A stretch of 64,000 bases of DNA from positions 2,046,001 through 2,110,000 of the forward strand of contig NZ_JADPJI010000005.1 of the NCBI RefSeq assembly GCF_023073355.1. Direction: 5' to 3'. Below the pieces are notes generated by a model that made no database searches, was not told where the DNA came from, and saw only the letters and a program-made list of their open reading frames with translations. This stretch comes from Bradyrhizobium sp. 199 (GTDB lineage: Bacteria > Pseudomonadota > Alphaproteobacteria > Rhizobiales > Xanthobacteraceae). This document shows, one piece after another, positions 43,523 through 53,200 of the stretch (the stretch's first letter is position 1; each line of letters starts with the position of its first letter). Position numbers and translations under genes: made by a program.

Positions 43523-44920
43523 TCAGTTCTTCTTGTAGAGGCGCTTGCCCATCACCCAGGTCTCGTCGACGCAGCGATCGTCGCCGACCATCATGACCGC
43601 GAACAGCATGCTCGCAGCTTCGTCAATCGTGCGCGGGCCGCCGCCATCGGCGATCAGCGACTGGTGCCACGCTTGCGCGACTTGCCCCCCATTCGGATCG
43701 AGCGCGACGAAATCAGCCTCCTTGCCGGGCTCGAAATTGCCGAGCTTGTCGTCGATATAGAGGCCTTCGGCGCCGCCGAGCGTGATCGACCAGAAGCCAC
43801 GATAGGGCGAGAGCTTATTGCGCTCGGCCTCGGCGAGGTCCTTCCGGGTGGGATCAATGCTGCCGTCGAGAAGCGTGTTGTTGCACATGCCGACCTTGTA
43901 GGCGTCGTCGAGCACGGAGATCATCGAGAAGCGGTTGCCGCCGCCGACATCGGTACCGAACGACATCTTGACCCGGTGCTCCGGATCGGTGGCGCGGCCG
44001 AGGCGGAACAGGCCGCTGCCAAGGAACAGGTTCGAGCACGGGCAGAACACCACCGCCGCGCCCTTCTTCGACATGCGGCGGAACTCGTTGTTCGAGAGAT
44101 AGACGCCGTGACCACCGGAGAATTTCGGACCGACCAAGTCGAACTTCTCGTAGACGCCGAGATAGTCCTGGCAGTCCGGGTGCTCGACCAGCACGCCGCT
44201 GCATTCGGCCGGGTTCTCGGAGATGTGGGTGTTGACCCAGCAGTCCGGATGCTCGTGCTTGAGGCGCTGACAGGCTTTGAGCAGCTCCGGCGAGGCGCCG
44301 AAGGCGAAGCGCGGCGTGATGGCGTAGAGGTTGCGGCCCTTGTCGTGGTACTGCGCGATCAGCCGCTTGCTGTCCCGATAGAAATTCTCCGGCGTATCGA
44401 TGAAATCGGCCGGCGCGTTGCGGTCGATGCCGGTGAGGCCCGCGATGACGCGCATGTTGCGGCGGGCCGCTTCCTCGAACAATTCCTCCGTCGACACAGG
44501 CGAGGAGCTCGTGAAGGCCTGGCAGGTGGTGGTGCCGGACGCCAGCAGCGCGTCGAGGAAGCGCTTGACGCCCTCGCGTGCGTAGTCGCGATCCCGGTAT
44601 TTGAGCTCTTCCGGATAGACCCACTTCTGGAGCCACGGCAGGAGCTGCTCGCCATAAGCACCTAACACCCGGGTCTGCGGCAGATGGATGTGGCCGTCGA
44701 TGAAGCCGGGGACGATGATGCGGTCCTTGATGTGGGAGATCTCAACGCCGGGATGCGCAGCAGCGATCGTGTCGTAGGGACCGAACGCTTTGATGACCCC
44801 GTCGCTGACGACCATGAGGCCGTCCTGGTGAAAGCGCGCGGCAGCCTGCTCGTTGCCGACGTGCTTCCAGGGATCGTCGACGAAATCGAAGAACGTGCCG
44901 CGAATACCGACAGTGGTCAT
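43523..44920 (-). CDS. guaD: Guanine deaminase
   Basis: 465 residues, amidohydrolase superfamily, converting guanine to xanthine and ammonia. Metal ligands H77 and H79 lie in PGFIDGHIHLPQTRVLGAYG, an arrangement specific to guanine deaminases. VNTHISENPAE and GGHGVYLSNNE supply further ligands, and SFGTDVGGGN holds the metal Asp. It is followed by the ABM gene after 15 bases and preceded by an MFS transporter gene after 15 bases, so a purine-salvage role for the transporter is possible. Confidence 0.94.
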   Translation of the reverse strand: MTTVGIRGTFFDFVDDPWKHVGNEQAAARFHQDGLMVVSDGVIKAFGPYDTIAAAHPGVEISHIKDRIIVPGFIDGHIHLPQTRVLGAYGEQLLPWLQKWVYPEELKYRDRDYAREGVKRFLDALLASGTTTCQAFTSSSPVSTEELFEEAARRNMRVIAGLTGIDRNAPADFIDTPENFYRDSKRLIAQYHDKGRNLYAITPRFAFGASPELLKACQRLKHEHPDCWVNTHISENPAECSGVLVEHPDCQDYLGVYEKFDLVGPKFSGGHGVYLSNNEFRRMSKKGAAVVFCPCSNLFLGSGLFRLGRATDPEHRVKMSFGTDVGGGNRFSMISVLDDAYKVGMCNNTLLDGSIDPTRKDLAEAERNKLSPYRGFWSITLGGAEGLYIDDKLGNFEPGKEADFVALDPNGGQVAQAWHQSLIADGGGPRTIDEAASMLFAVMMVGDDRCVDETWVMGKRLYKKN

Positions 44921-44935
44921 GAATGGGTTCCTTCC

Positions 44936-46153
44936 TCAGGTCTGTGTGGCGTGGCGCACCGACGGCAGCGAGATCGCGAGCAGCGGGCCCGCAACAGCGC
45001 AGAGGCCGAGATAGAGCCATCCGATCGGCGCCTGCGTCGTCTCGGGCAATACCGCCGTGATCGCCATGGCGCCGCTCACCGCGAGATAGCAGAGCGCGCT
45101 GATGAGACCACCGATCAGGCCGTGGTCGCGCGCGAACAGGCCGAGCGCCATGCCGTACATCATCGGACACAGCACGCCGCAGCCGCCGAGCACCAGCGCA
45201 CCGCCGATCGTGATCGACGCAAAGTCGAGGCCGAGGGTCATACCGGTTGCGGCCAAGACCCCAGCGCCGGAGAGAAGCAGCGCGAAGGCGCCGAAGCCCA
45301 GCACGCGCGCCGGCATGAAGCGCGCAAAATGCGCGCAGCCGAGTTCGCCGGCGAGATTGACGCCGCCAAGGCCAAGCGCGACGAGGCCGTAGATGGCCGC
45401 GGAGTAACCGAGGCCCGTCTGGTAGAAGAACGGTGCGACGACGCCGAACGCGAGCTGCGCGCTGGCCGCCGCGGCGAACACCAGCACGAAAGCCAGGAAG
45501 CCCGGTCGCACAACCGCTTCGCGGACAATGCCGGCGGTCCGGCGCGGATCGAACGGTGCGCGCCGATCCGCAGGCAGCGTCTCGGGCAGACAAAACGCGA
45601 CGATGGCGGCCACGATCGCCGCAGCGACGGCGATGATGACGAAGACGCCGCGCCAAGAGGTCAGCTCGACGATGAAGCCGCCGGCGGCCGGCGCAAGCAC
45701 GGGCGCGAGACCCCACGCAGCGCCAAGCAGGCCGGAGATCGCCGTGAGCTCACGACCGCGAAAGCAGTCGGCCGCAACGGCATAGGCGACGACGAGACAT
45801 GTGCAGCCGCCGACGCCTTGCAGGAAGCGCAAGCCAAGCAGCAGCGATGAGCTGGTGGCGAGCGCGCAGGCGATGCTCATCGCGACGAGCACGGACAGGC
45901 CTGCGAGCAGGACGTTGCGGCGACCGAGCGTGTCGGAGGCGATGCCGACCGGCACCAGCGCCAGACTCATGCCGAGCATATAGGCGGTGACGGTGTTCTG
46001 CATCGAGGCCGCGTCAGTGGCGAGATCCACCACCATCTGCGGCAGGCCGGGCGTATAAGCATCGAGCGGGATTTGGCTGAACGGCACGACGCACAGCAGG
46101 ATGGGCAAGATCCCACCCCTCGCGCGCCCGGCGTCCGAAGCGAGTGCTGTCAT
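44936..46153 (-). CDS. MFS transporter, Bcr/CflA-type
   Basis: 405 residues, 12 predicted membrane helices. The first helix region SQIPLDAYTPGLPQMVVDL and the loop SDTLGRRNVLLAGL (motif A) are typical of the Bcr/CflA drug-efflux branch. LRFLQGVGGCTCLVVAYAVAADCF is motif C-like. It lies 15 bases upstream of guaD on the same strand, so it may move purines or a purine analogue instead of drugs. A 358-base region separates it from the divergent amidase. Confidence 0.9.
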   Translation of the reverse strand: MTALASDAGRARGGILPILLCVVPFSQIPLDAYTPGLPQMVVDLATDAASMQNTVTAYMLGMSLALVPVGIASDTLGRRNVLLAGLSVLVAMSIACALATSSSLLLGLRFLQGVGGCTCLVVAYAVAADCFRGRELTAISGLLGAAWGLAPVLAPAAGGFIVELTSWRGVFVIIAVAAAIVAAIVAFCLPETLPADRRAPFDPRRTAGIVREAVVRPGFLAFVLVFAAAASAQLAFGVVAPFFYQTGLGYSAAIYGLVALGLGGVNLAGELGCAHFARFMPARVLGFGAFALLLSGAGVLAATGMTLGLDFASITIGGALVLGGCGVLCPMMYGMALGLFARDHGLIGGLISALCYLAVSGAMAITAVLPETTQAPIGWLYLGLCAVAGPLLAISLPSVRHATQT

Positions 46154-46511
46154 GATTACGCCCCTCGATTCCCGCCGGCCCCGTCTTTTCGCGCGCGCAA
46201 TGTGAGGCGACGATGCGGGTTGCGGACATTGTCGCGCGGAACGTGCCAGAACTGTATGTAGAAACTCTTAGGAGCATCCATAAAGCGCCTGATGCCCGGC
46301 CGTCGCGTCCCAAAACAAAAATGCGAAAACAACCCCATGCACAGTACAAATCGTTGAAGAATTCAGCTTGGGCGACTGAGCCCGAGGCCTTTGACACGAC
46401 GGGCAAAACAGCGGCACGATTGCATGATCGCCCGCTCGAGTTTGCCCCGCACCGGAGCCGTTAACCGATCGGAAGGCATGACTGTTTCGGATCGGAATGT
46501 GGAGGTCTCTC
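46154..46511. other. Divergent intergenic region before the amidase gene
   Basis: 358 bases between divergent genes. It contains an A-rich stretch (AAAACAAAAATGCGAAAACA, near 46312-46331) that from memory resembles sequence found between many Bradyrhizobium genes. A frame running through it lacks a ribosome site and homology I recognise. The last 12 bases hold the amidase ribosome site. Confidence 0.5.
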
Positions 46512-48014
46512 ATGCAGAAAGCCGCAGGCGCTGCTGACTTGGATTGCGGCTCGATCAGCACAGTGATGAGCGCCCTGCGCGCACGCAAGCTGTCTGCCTC
46601 GGAGCTGCTCGAACATACGATCGCGCGGATCGAGCCGCTGGACGGGCAGATCAACGCCATCATCGTTCGCGATTTCGATCGGGCAAGAGACGCGGCGCGG
46701 GCCGCCGATGCCGCGCTTGCGCGCGGCGAGCGGCTGCCATTGCTCGGCATTCCCGTGACCCTCAAGGAGCCGTTCAACGTCGCGGGCCTGCCGACCACCT
46801 GGGGCTTTCCGCATTTCAGGGATTTCCAACCGGGCGAAGATGCCCTCGTGGTCTCGCGGTTGAAGGCGGCGGGTGCCGTCATCATCGGCAAGACCAACAT
46901 CCCGATCGGGCTGCGCGATTTCCAGAGCTACAACGAGATCTACGGGACCACCAACAATCCGTGGAATCTCGGCCGATCGCCCGGCGGCTCCTCGGGCGGA
47001 TCGGGTGCGGCGCTGGCCGCAGGCTTCGGTCCGCTCTCGATCGGCTCGGATATCGGCGGCTCGATCCGGGTCCCTGCGCATTTCTGCGGCGTGTTCGGAC
47101 ACAAGCCGAGCCTCGGCCTTGTCCCGCTGCGCGGATACAGTCTGCCGCCAGCACCACCCGTCCCTGGTCAGGGCGATCTGGCTGTCGTCGGACCGATGAC
47201 CCGCACCGCCTCGGACCTCGCATTGGCGCTGGACGTAATCGCCGGCCCCGACGAGACCCGCGACGGGATCGGCTATCGCCTCGCGCTGCCCGCCCCGCGG
47301 CATGACGATCTCAGGGACTTCAGGATCCTCGTGATCGATACCCATCCATTGATGCCGACGGGTAACGAAGTGCGTTCAGCCATTGGGCGATTGGCCGACC
47401 GGCTGGGCAGATCGGCCGCGCGGGTCGCGCGCACGAGCCCATCGCTGCCCGATCTCGCCGGCTCCGCGCGGCTCTACATGAAACTGTTGAACGGAGCGCG
47501 AAGTCCGCGCCTGACACCCGCAGCCCTCGCGGACGCACAAGAAGTTGCCGCAGCACTCGCGCCCGACGACCGCAGCCTGCAGGCCGAGCGCGCCCGCGGC
47601 TGGGGCATGCTCCATCGTGAATGGCTCGCGATCGACGCGGCCCGCCTGCAGCTCCAACAGAGGTGGCATCAGCTGTTCCGCGAATTCGACGCGGTGATCT
47701 ATCCGGCCGCAGCAGTGCCGGCCTTTCCGCAGGACCAGTCCGAACCGTTCGAGGCGCGGCAACTGGACATCGATGGCAAGCTCTACAATTACGCCGACGC
47801 GTGCTTCATCTGGGCCGACCCCGCCTCGACGTGCGGACTTCCTGCAACTGCCGTTCCGATCGAGCGCACGCCTTCGGGTCTGCCGATCGGCGTCCAGATC
47901 ATCGGCCCCTATCTCGAAGACCGCACGACGATTGCACTGGCCGGACTGATCGAACGCGAGTTCGGTGGATTCGTCGCGCCGCCGGGGCTGTCTGCAATGC
48001 AATCCGCGAGATAA
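46512..48014 (+). CDS. Amidase (amidase-signature family)
   Basis: 500 residues. The Ser-cisSer-Lys triad is visible: K85 in PVTLKEPFN, S160 in SPGGSSGGSGAALAAG and S184 in DIGGSIRVPAH. Such enzymes hydrolyse amides to acid and ammonia; some belong to GatA, but no gatC/gatB genes are near and the C-terminal region differs. I use the ATG at 46512, preceded by GGAGGT. It ends 10 bases before the convergent TetR gene. Substrate unknown. Confidence 0.92.
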   Translation: MQKAAGAADLDCGSISTVMSALRARKLSASELLEHTIARIEPLDGQINAIIVRDFDRARDAARAADAALARGERLPLLGIPVTLKEPFNVAGLPTTWGFPHFRDFQPGEDALVVSRLKAAGAVIIGKTNIPIGLRDFQSYNEIYGTTNNPWNLGRSPGGSSGGSGAALAAGFGPLSIGSDIGGSIRVPAHFCGVFGHKPSLGLVPLRGYSLPPAPPVPGQGDLAVVGPMTRTASDLALALDVIAGPDETRDGIGYRLALPAPRHDDLRDFRILVIDTHPLMPTGNEVRSAIGRLADRLGRSAARVARTSPSLPDLAGSARLYMKLLNGARSPRLTPAALADAQEVAAALAPDDRSLQAERARGWGMLHREWLAIDAARLQLQQRWHQLFREFDAVIYPAAAVPAFPQDQSEPFEARQLDIDGKLYNYADACFIWADPASTCGLPATAVPIERTPSGLPIGVQIIGPYLEDRTTIALAGLIEREFGGFVAPPGLSAMQSAR

Positions 48015-48024
48015 CAAAAGCTGA

Positions 48025-48630
48025 TTACGTTCTGTCGGCCGACTGCGCCTCGACCGCCTGCACGGCGACATCAGCCACCTGTCGCAACGCTTCGCGATCC
48101 GCGCCGGATGAGGCCATGACGCCCATGCCGACTGACACCGCCAGAACATAGCGCGCCAGCGCGGCTGGATCGGAGCTCGGTTTCAGATCGCCTTCGGCCT
48201 TGGCGCGGATAAAGCGGTCGCGGAGCTGGTCTTCGTTCTCCGCCCGGCGGGCGGCTAGCTCGAAGGGGACGTTCTCGGAGCCGCTGCCGCAGGCAATGCC
48301 GCCCTGCACGAGCAGGCAGCCGGGCGGATTGGCGGGATCGGTCTGCTTCTCGGCGATGCCCATCAGCATCCGCTCGGCAACTTCGCGGGCGGTGGCGGCG
48401 CCGATCACCTCATCCATCCAGGAACCGCGCAGCTTGGTGTAGCGGTCGAGCGCGGCTTTGAGCAGGCCTTCCTTGTTGCCGAAACAGGCATAGAGGCTCG
48501 GGGGATTGATGCCCATGGCCTCGGTCAGCTGAGCGATGGTGGCGCCTTCATAGCCATGGCGCCAAAACACTTCCATCGCCTGGTCCAACGCAATTTCGGC
48601 ATCGAATTCGCGGGGGCGTCCCATGCCCAT
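48025..48630 (-). CDS. TetR-family regulator of the adjacent efflux operon
   Basis: 201 residues. The N-terminal helix-turn-helix (ALDQAMEVFWRHGYEGATIAQLTEAMGINPPSLYACFGNKEGLL, about residues 14-57) is classical TetR. The ligand domain contains C109 (PGCLLVQGG) and C119, seen in the subgroup that responds to electrophiles or hydrophobics. It is divergent from the RND adaptor gene, 198 bases away, with two palindromes between. It likely represses the pump and itself. Confidence 0.92.
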   Translation of the reverse strand: MGMGRPREFDAEIALDQAMEVFWRHGYEGATIAQLTEAMGINPPSLYACFGNKEGLLKAALDRYTKLRGSWMDEVIGAATAREVAERMLMGIAEKQTDPANPPGCLLVQGGIACGSGSENVPFELAARRAENEDQLRDRFIRAKAEGDLKPSSDPAALARYVLAVSVGMGVMASSGADREALRQVADVAVQAVEAQSADRT

Positions 48631-48756
48631 GTGCCTGTCTCCTCGGAATCGGCGTCCTGTATCGGCCCAACGCCTGATCCTATCTATTTGTTCTATCTTT
48701 CTTTTTCTTGTGTCTTCCCATTGTCGCGGTATCGACGTACAATTTTCTTAGCGAAT

Positions 48757-48770
48757 GATACATAAGTATC
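48757..48770. promoter_or_regulatory. Palindrome between TetR and pump genes (site 1)
   Basis: GATACATAAGTATC has perfect five-base arms (GATAC/GTATC) around ATAA. It lies in an AT-rich stretch suited to overlapping divergent promoters. Confidence 0.5.
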
Positions 48771-48796
48771 TTGCAATGCGGTATCCAGGTCACATC

Positions 48797-48812
48797 TGTA
48801 GTGAACACTACA
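48797..48812. promoter_or_regulatory. TetR operator candidate before the RND adaptor gene (site 2)
   Basis: TGTAGTGAACACTACA has perfect seven-base arms around AA and lies 17 bases upstream of the adaptor start. Size and position are those of a TetR-dimer operator that blocks the pump promoter or start region. Confidence 0.6.
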
Positions 48813-48828
48813 TATCTGGAGCGCGCAA

Positions 48829-50073
48829 ATGCACCCCGCCCAACATACCTCCCGCGTCGGCCATCTTCGCCGCCTCCTCGGTGGCATCGCCGTCGTTGGC
48901 GTCCTTGCCGTGGCCGGTACGATCGCAGCTGGCCACTATTTTCGAGCCGCCCAGGCAACCGCAGCGGCCGCCCCCGCTGAGCAGGCGGTGCCCGTCACCG
49001 TCGCCATGATCGAGCCGCGGCAGACCGCGCTGTGGGACGACTTCTCCGGCCGATTGGAGGCCATCAATCGCGTCGAGCTCCGCCCTCGCGTCGCCGGTGC
49101 GATCCTTGCGACCAAGTTCACTGAAGGCGCGCTGGTGAAGGCCGGCGACGTCCTGTTCAAGATCGACCCGGCGCCTTACGCGGCGGAGGTCGACAAGGCC
49201 AACGCCCAGCTCGAGGCGGCGAAGGCGCGCGTGGTGTTCACCACCAACGAGGTCGAACGCGGCGCGCAGCTCGTCGGCAACGCCGTCGTTACACGGCGCG
49301 ATTTCGATCAGCGCGAGAACGCCAACCGCGAAGCGATAGCCAATGTGAAGGCGGCCGAGGCAACGCTGCAGGCCGCAAAGCTCAACCTCGACTACACCGT
49401 TGTGCGCGCGCCCGTGGACGGCCGCGTCGGCAAGATCGAAGTCACCGTCGGCAATCTCGTCGCGGCCGGCACCGCCTCCCCGGTGCTGACCTCGCTGGTT
49501 TCGGTCAATCCGATCTATGCGTCGTTCGATGCGGATGAGGAAATCGTGCTGCGTGCGCTGAACTCGATCGCGGACGCCACAGGCGAGCGCGGCAAGCTCG
49601 ACCAGATTCCGGTGGAGATGACGACCTCCGGTGGTCTCTCGGCGAAAGGCCACATCCAGCTGATCGATAACCAGGTCAACGGCCAGAGCGGCACGATCCG
49701 TGTCCGCGCGGTCTTCCAGAACGAGGACGGGCGTCTCATCCCCGGCCAATTCGCCCGCGTGCGCATGGGTCAGCCGAAGCAGCAGTCGCTGGTGATGATC
49801 GACGAGCGCGCGATCGGCACCGACCAGGACAAGAAGTTCGTGATGGCGGTCGGCGACGACAGCCGCGCAGTCTACCGGTCGGTCACGCTCGGCGGCGTCG
49901 TGGACGGATTGCGCATCGTGACCGGGGGCCTGAAGCCAGGCGACCGCATCGTCGTCAACGGCCTGCAGCGCGTCCGTCCGGGCGCATTGCTCAAGACCGA
50001 GGTCGCCGCAATGGGTGCGCGTGGGCAGCAAGCCGCTTCCAACCACGGCAACCAGGACGTGGCGCAACGCTGA
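48829..50073 (+). CDS. RND efflux periplasmic adaptor (MexE-like)
   Basis: 414 residues: N-terminal anchor (LLGGIAVVGVLAVAGTIAAG), barrel-sandwich halves (VELRPRVAGAILATKFTEGALVKAGDVLFKID; LDYTVVRAPVDGRVGKIEV) separated by a helical hairpin, then a beta-barrel domain ending LKPGDRIVVNGLQRVRPGALL. It couples the pump encoded next to an outer-membrane channel; no channel gene lies here. The 183-base gap to the pump gene is filled by a repeat. Confidence 0.94.
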   Translation: MHPAQHTSRVGHLRRLLGGIAVVGVLAVAGTIAAGHYFRAAQATAAAAPAEQAVPVTVAMIEPRQTALWDDFSGRLEAINRVELRPRVAGAILATKFTEGALVKAGDVLFKIDPAPYAAEVDKANAQLEAAKARVVFTTNEVERGAQLVGNAVVTRRDFDQRENANREAIANVKAAEATLQAAKLNLDYTVVRAPVDGRVGKIEVTVGNLVAAGTASPVLTSLVSVNPIYASFDADEEIVLRALNSIADATGERGKLDQIPVEMTTSGGLSAKGHIQLIDNQVNGQSGTIRVRAVFQNEDGRLIPGQFARVRMGQPKQQSLVMIDERAIGTDQDKKFVMAVGDDSRAVYRSVTLGGVVDGLRIVTGGLKPGDRIVVNGLQRVRPGALLKTEVAAMGARGQQAASNHGNQDVAQR

Positions 50074-50081
50074 CACTTTTC

Positions 50082-50210
50082 GTCATCTCGGGGCGGGCGT
50101 AGCGAACGCGGCGCGCAATTGCGCACCTGAGGATCTCGAAGTCTAGGAAACTCCGATCATCTCACCTCTGGATTCCGGGTTCGCGCGCGATGCGCGCGCC
50201 CCGGAATGAC
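50082..50210. repeat. Intergenic repeat inside the efflux operon (GTCAT…ATGAC family)
   Basis: Starts GTCATCTCGGGGCG and ends CGCCCCGGAATGAC; the ends are nearly perfect complements. Internal stems include GCGCGCAATTGCGCAC and CGCGCGCGATGCGCGCG. It separates adaptor and pump genes, where it could form a stable mRNA structure. Confidence 0.75.
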
Positions 50211-50256
50211 GGAGGAGTTGGCGGAGAACCGCACGATATTGCCCAGGGGCAAGGCC

Positions 50257-53200
50257 ATGAATCTCTCAAAGTTCTTCATTGATCGTCCGATTTTTGCAGG
50301 CGTTCTCTCGGTCCTGATCTTCCTCGCCGGCCTGATCTCGCTGTTTGCGATGCCGATCTCGGAATATCCCGACGTGGTACCGCCGTCCGTGCTCGTTCGC
50401 GCGACCTATCCCGGCGCCAATCCCAAGGTGATCGCGGAAACGGTGGCGACGCCGATCGAGGAGCAGATCAACGGCGTAGAGAACATGCTCTACATGTCGA
50501 GCCAGGCGACCACCGACGGCGCGATGACGCTGACGGTGACGTTCCGGCTCGGCACCGACCCCGACAAGGCCACCCAGCTGGTGCAGAACCGCGTGCAGCA
50601 GGCCGAGCCGCGCCTGCCCGCCGTGGTGCGCCAGCTCGGCATCATCACCAAGAAGTCGTCGCCCGATCTCACCATGGTCGTTCACCTGCTGTCGCCGAAC
50701 GGCCGCTACGACATGACGTATTTGCGCAACTACGCGGTGCTCAACGTCAAGGATCGGTTGGCGCGGATCGACGGCGTCGGCGACGTGCAGCTTTATGGTG
50801 CCGGCGACTATTCGATGCGGGTCTGGGTCGATCCGCAGAAGGCGGCCGAGCATGGGCTGACAGCGAGCGACATCGTGAGGGCGATTCAGGCGCAGAACGT
50901 CGAGGCCGCCGCCGGCGTGGTCGGCTCCTCTCCGAACGTCGCGGGCATCGATCTCCAGCTTTCCGTCAACGCAGAAGGCCGGCTCGCGAACGAGGACCAG
51001 TTCGGCGACATCGTGGTCAAGACCGGCACACGCGGCGAAGTGGTGCGGCTGCGGGATGTCGCGCGCATCGAGCTGGGGGCCTCCGAATACGGCCTGCGCT
51101 CGCTGCTCGACAACAAGCAGGCGGTCGCGATCCCGATCTTCCAGGCCCCCGGCTCCAACGCGCTTCAGATCTCCGACAATGTCCGGGCCACCATGGCGGA
51201 GATCAAGAAGAACATGCCCGAGGGCGTGTCCTTCCAGATCGTCTACGACCCCACCCAGTTCGTGCGCTCCTCGATCGAGGCGGTGATCCACACGCTGCTG
51301 GAGGCGATCGCGCTGGTGGTGCTGGTCGTCATCCTGTTCCTGCAGACCTGGCGCGCCTCGATCATCCCGCTGCTGGCCGTGCCGGTGTCGATCGTCGGCA
51401 CGTTTGCCGTGATGCACGCGTTCGGCTTCTCCATCAACGCGCTGAGCCTGTTTGGCCTCGTGCTCGCGATCGGCATCGTCGTCGACGACGCCATCGTCGT
51501 GGTCGAGAACGTGGAGCGCAACATCGAGGCCGGGCTGTCGCCGCGCGATGCCACTTACCAGGCGATGCGCGAGGTGTCGGGACCGATCATCGCGATCGCC
51601 ATGGTGCTGATCGCGGTGTTCGTGCCGCTCGCCTTCATCTCCGGCCTCACCGGGCAGTTCTACAAGCAGTTCGCACTGACGATCGCGATCTCGACCGTGA
51701 TCTCGGCCGTCAACTCGCTGACGCTGTCGCCCGCGCTGTCGGCGCTGCTGCTTAGGGGACACAACGAGCCGAAGGATCGCCTGACGCTGATCCTGGAAAA
51801 GAGCCTTGGCTGGTTCTTCCGCGGCTTCAACAAGGCTTTTACCCGCTCCTCGGAAAAGTACGGCGGCAGCGTCACCAGGGTCATCTCGGGCAAGGCCGCG
51901 GTGATGGGCCTCTACGCCGTCATGGTCGGCCTCACCGTCCTCTTGTTCCAGCAGGTGCCGAGCGGCTTCGTGCCGGGCCAGGACAAGCAATATCTGGTCG
52001 GCTTCGCCCGCCTGCCCGATGGTGCCACGCTCGACCGCAGCGAGGAAGTGATCCGCAAGATGAGCGACATCGCGCTGACCCAGCCCGGTGTCGAGAGCTC
52101 GGTGGCCTTCCCCGGCCTGTCGATCTCCGGCTTCACCAACTCGTCCAACGCCGGCATCGTGTTCTCGACATTGAAACCGTTCGAAGAACGCAAGGATGCG
52201 GCCCTGAGCGGGAACGCAATTGCGGCCGAGCTGAACAAGAAATATGCCGGCATCCAGGAAGCCTTCATCGCCATGTTCCCGCCGCCGCCGGTCAACGGCC
52301 TCGGCACCATCGGCGGCTTCAAGCTGCAGATCGAGGACCGCGCCGGGCTCGGCTACGAGGCCCTGAACGAAGCGACGAAGGCCTTCATGGCGGCGATGCA
52401 GAAGGCGCCGGAGATCGCGGGCGTGTTCTCGAGCTTCCAGGTCAACGTGCCCCAGCTATTCGCCGACATCGATCGCACCAAGGCGCTGCAGCTTGGCGTG
52501 CCCGTCACGGAGGTGTTCAACACGCTCCAGATTTACCTTGGCTCCTACTACGTGAATGACTTCAACAAGTTTGGCCGCACCTATTCCGTCCGCGTCCAGG
52601 CCGACGCACCGTTCCGCGCACGGGCCGACGACATCCGGCAGCTCAAGGTCCGCTCCTCCTCCGGCGACATGGTGCCGTTGTCCGCGCTGCTGACAATCCG
52701 GCAGAGCGCGGGGCCGGAGCGCGCGATCCGCTACAACGGGTTCCTGTCGTCAGACATCAACGCGGCGGCTGCACCCGGCTTCTCATCGGGCCAGGCACAG
52801 GAGGCGGCGACGCGGATTGCGGCGGAGGTGCTGCCGCCGGGCTTTGCCTTCGAATGGACCGACCTGACCTATCAGGAGTTCATCGCCGGCAATTCCGGCC
52901 TCTGGGTGTTCCCGCTGGCGATCCTGTTGGTGTTCCTGGTGCTGGCGGCGCTGTACGAGAGCCTGACGCTGCCGCTCTCGATCATCATGATCGTGCCGAT
53001 GGGCCTGCTCGCCGCGATGTTCGGCGTCTGGATCTCGAAGGGAGACAACAACGTCTTCACCCAGATCGGGCTTATCGTCCTTGTGGGACTCTCGGCCAAG
53101 AACGCGATCCTGATCGTCGAATTCGCGCGTGAGCTTGAATTCGCAGGCCGCACGCCGATCAGGGCCGCGATCGAGGCGAGTCGGCTGCGGCTGCGCCCGA

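Noticed and set aside
46213..46464. An 83-codon frame in the region upstream of the amidase
   Set aside because: No ribosome site, mixed codon use and an A-rich segment resembling intergenic sequence; not convincing as a gene.
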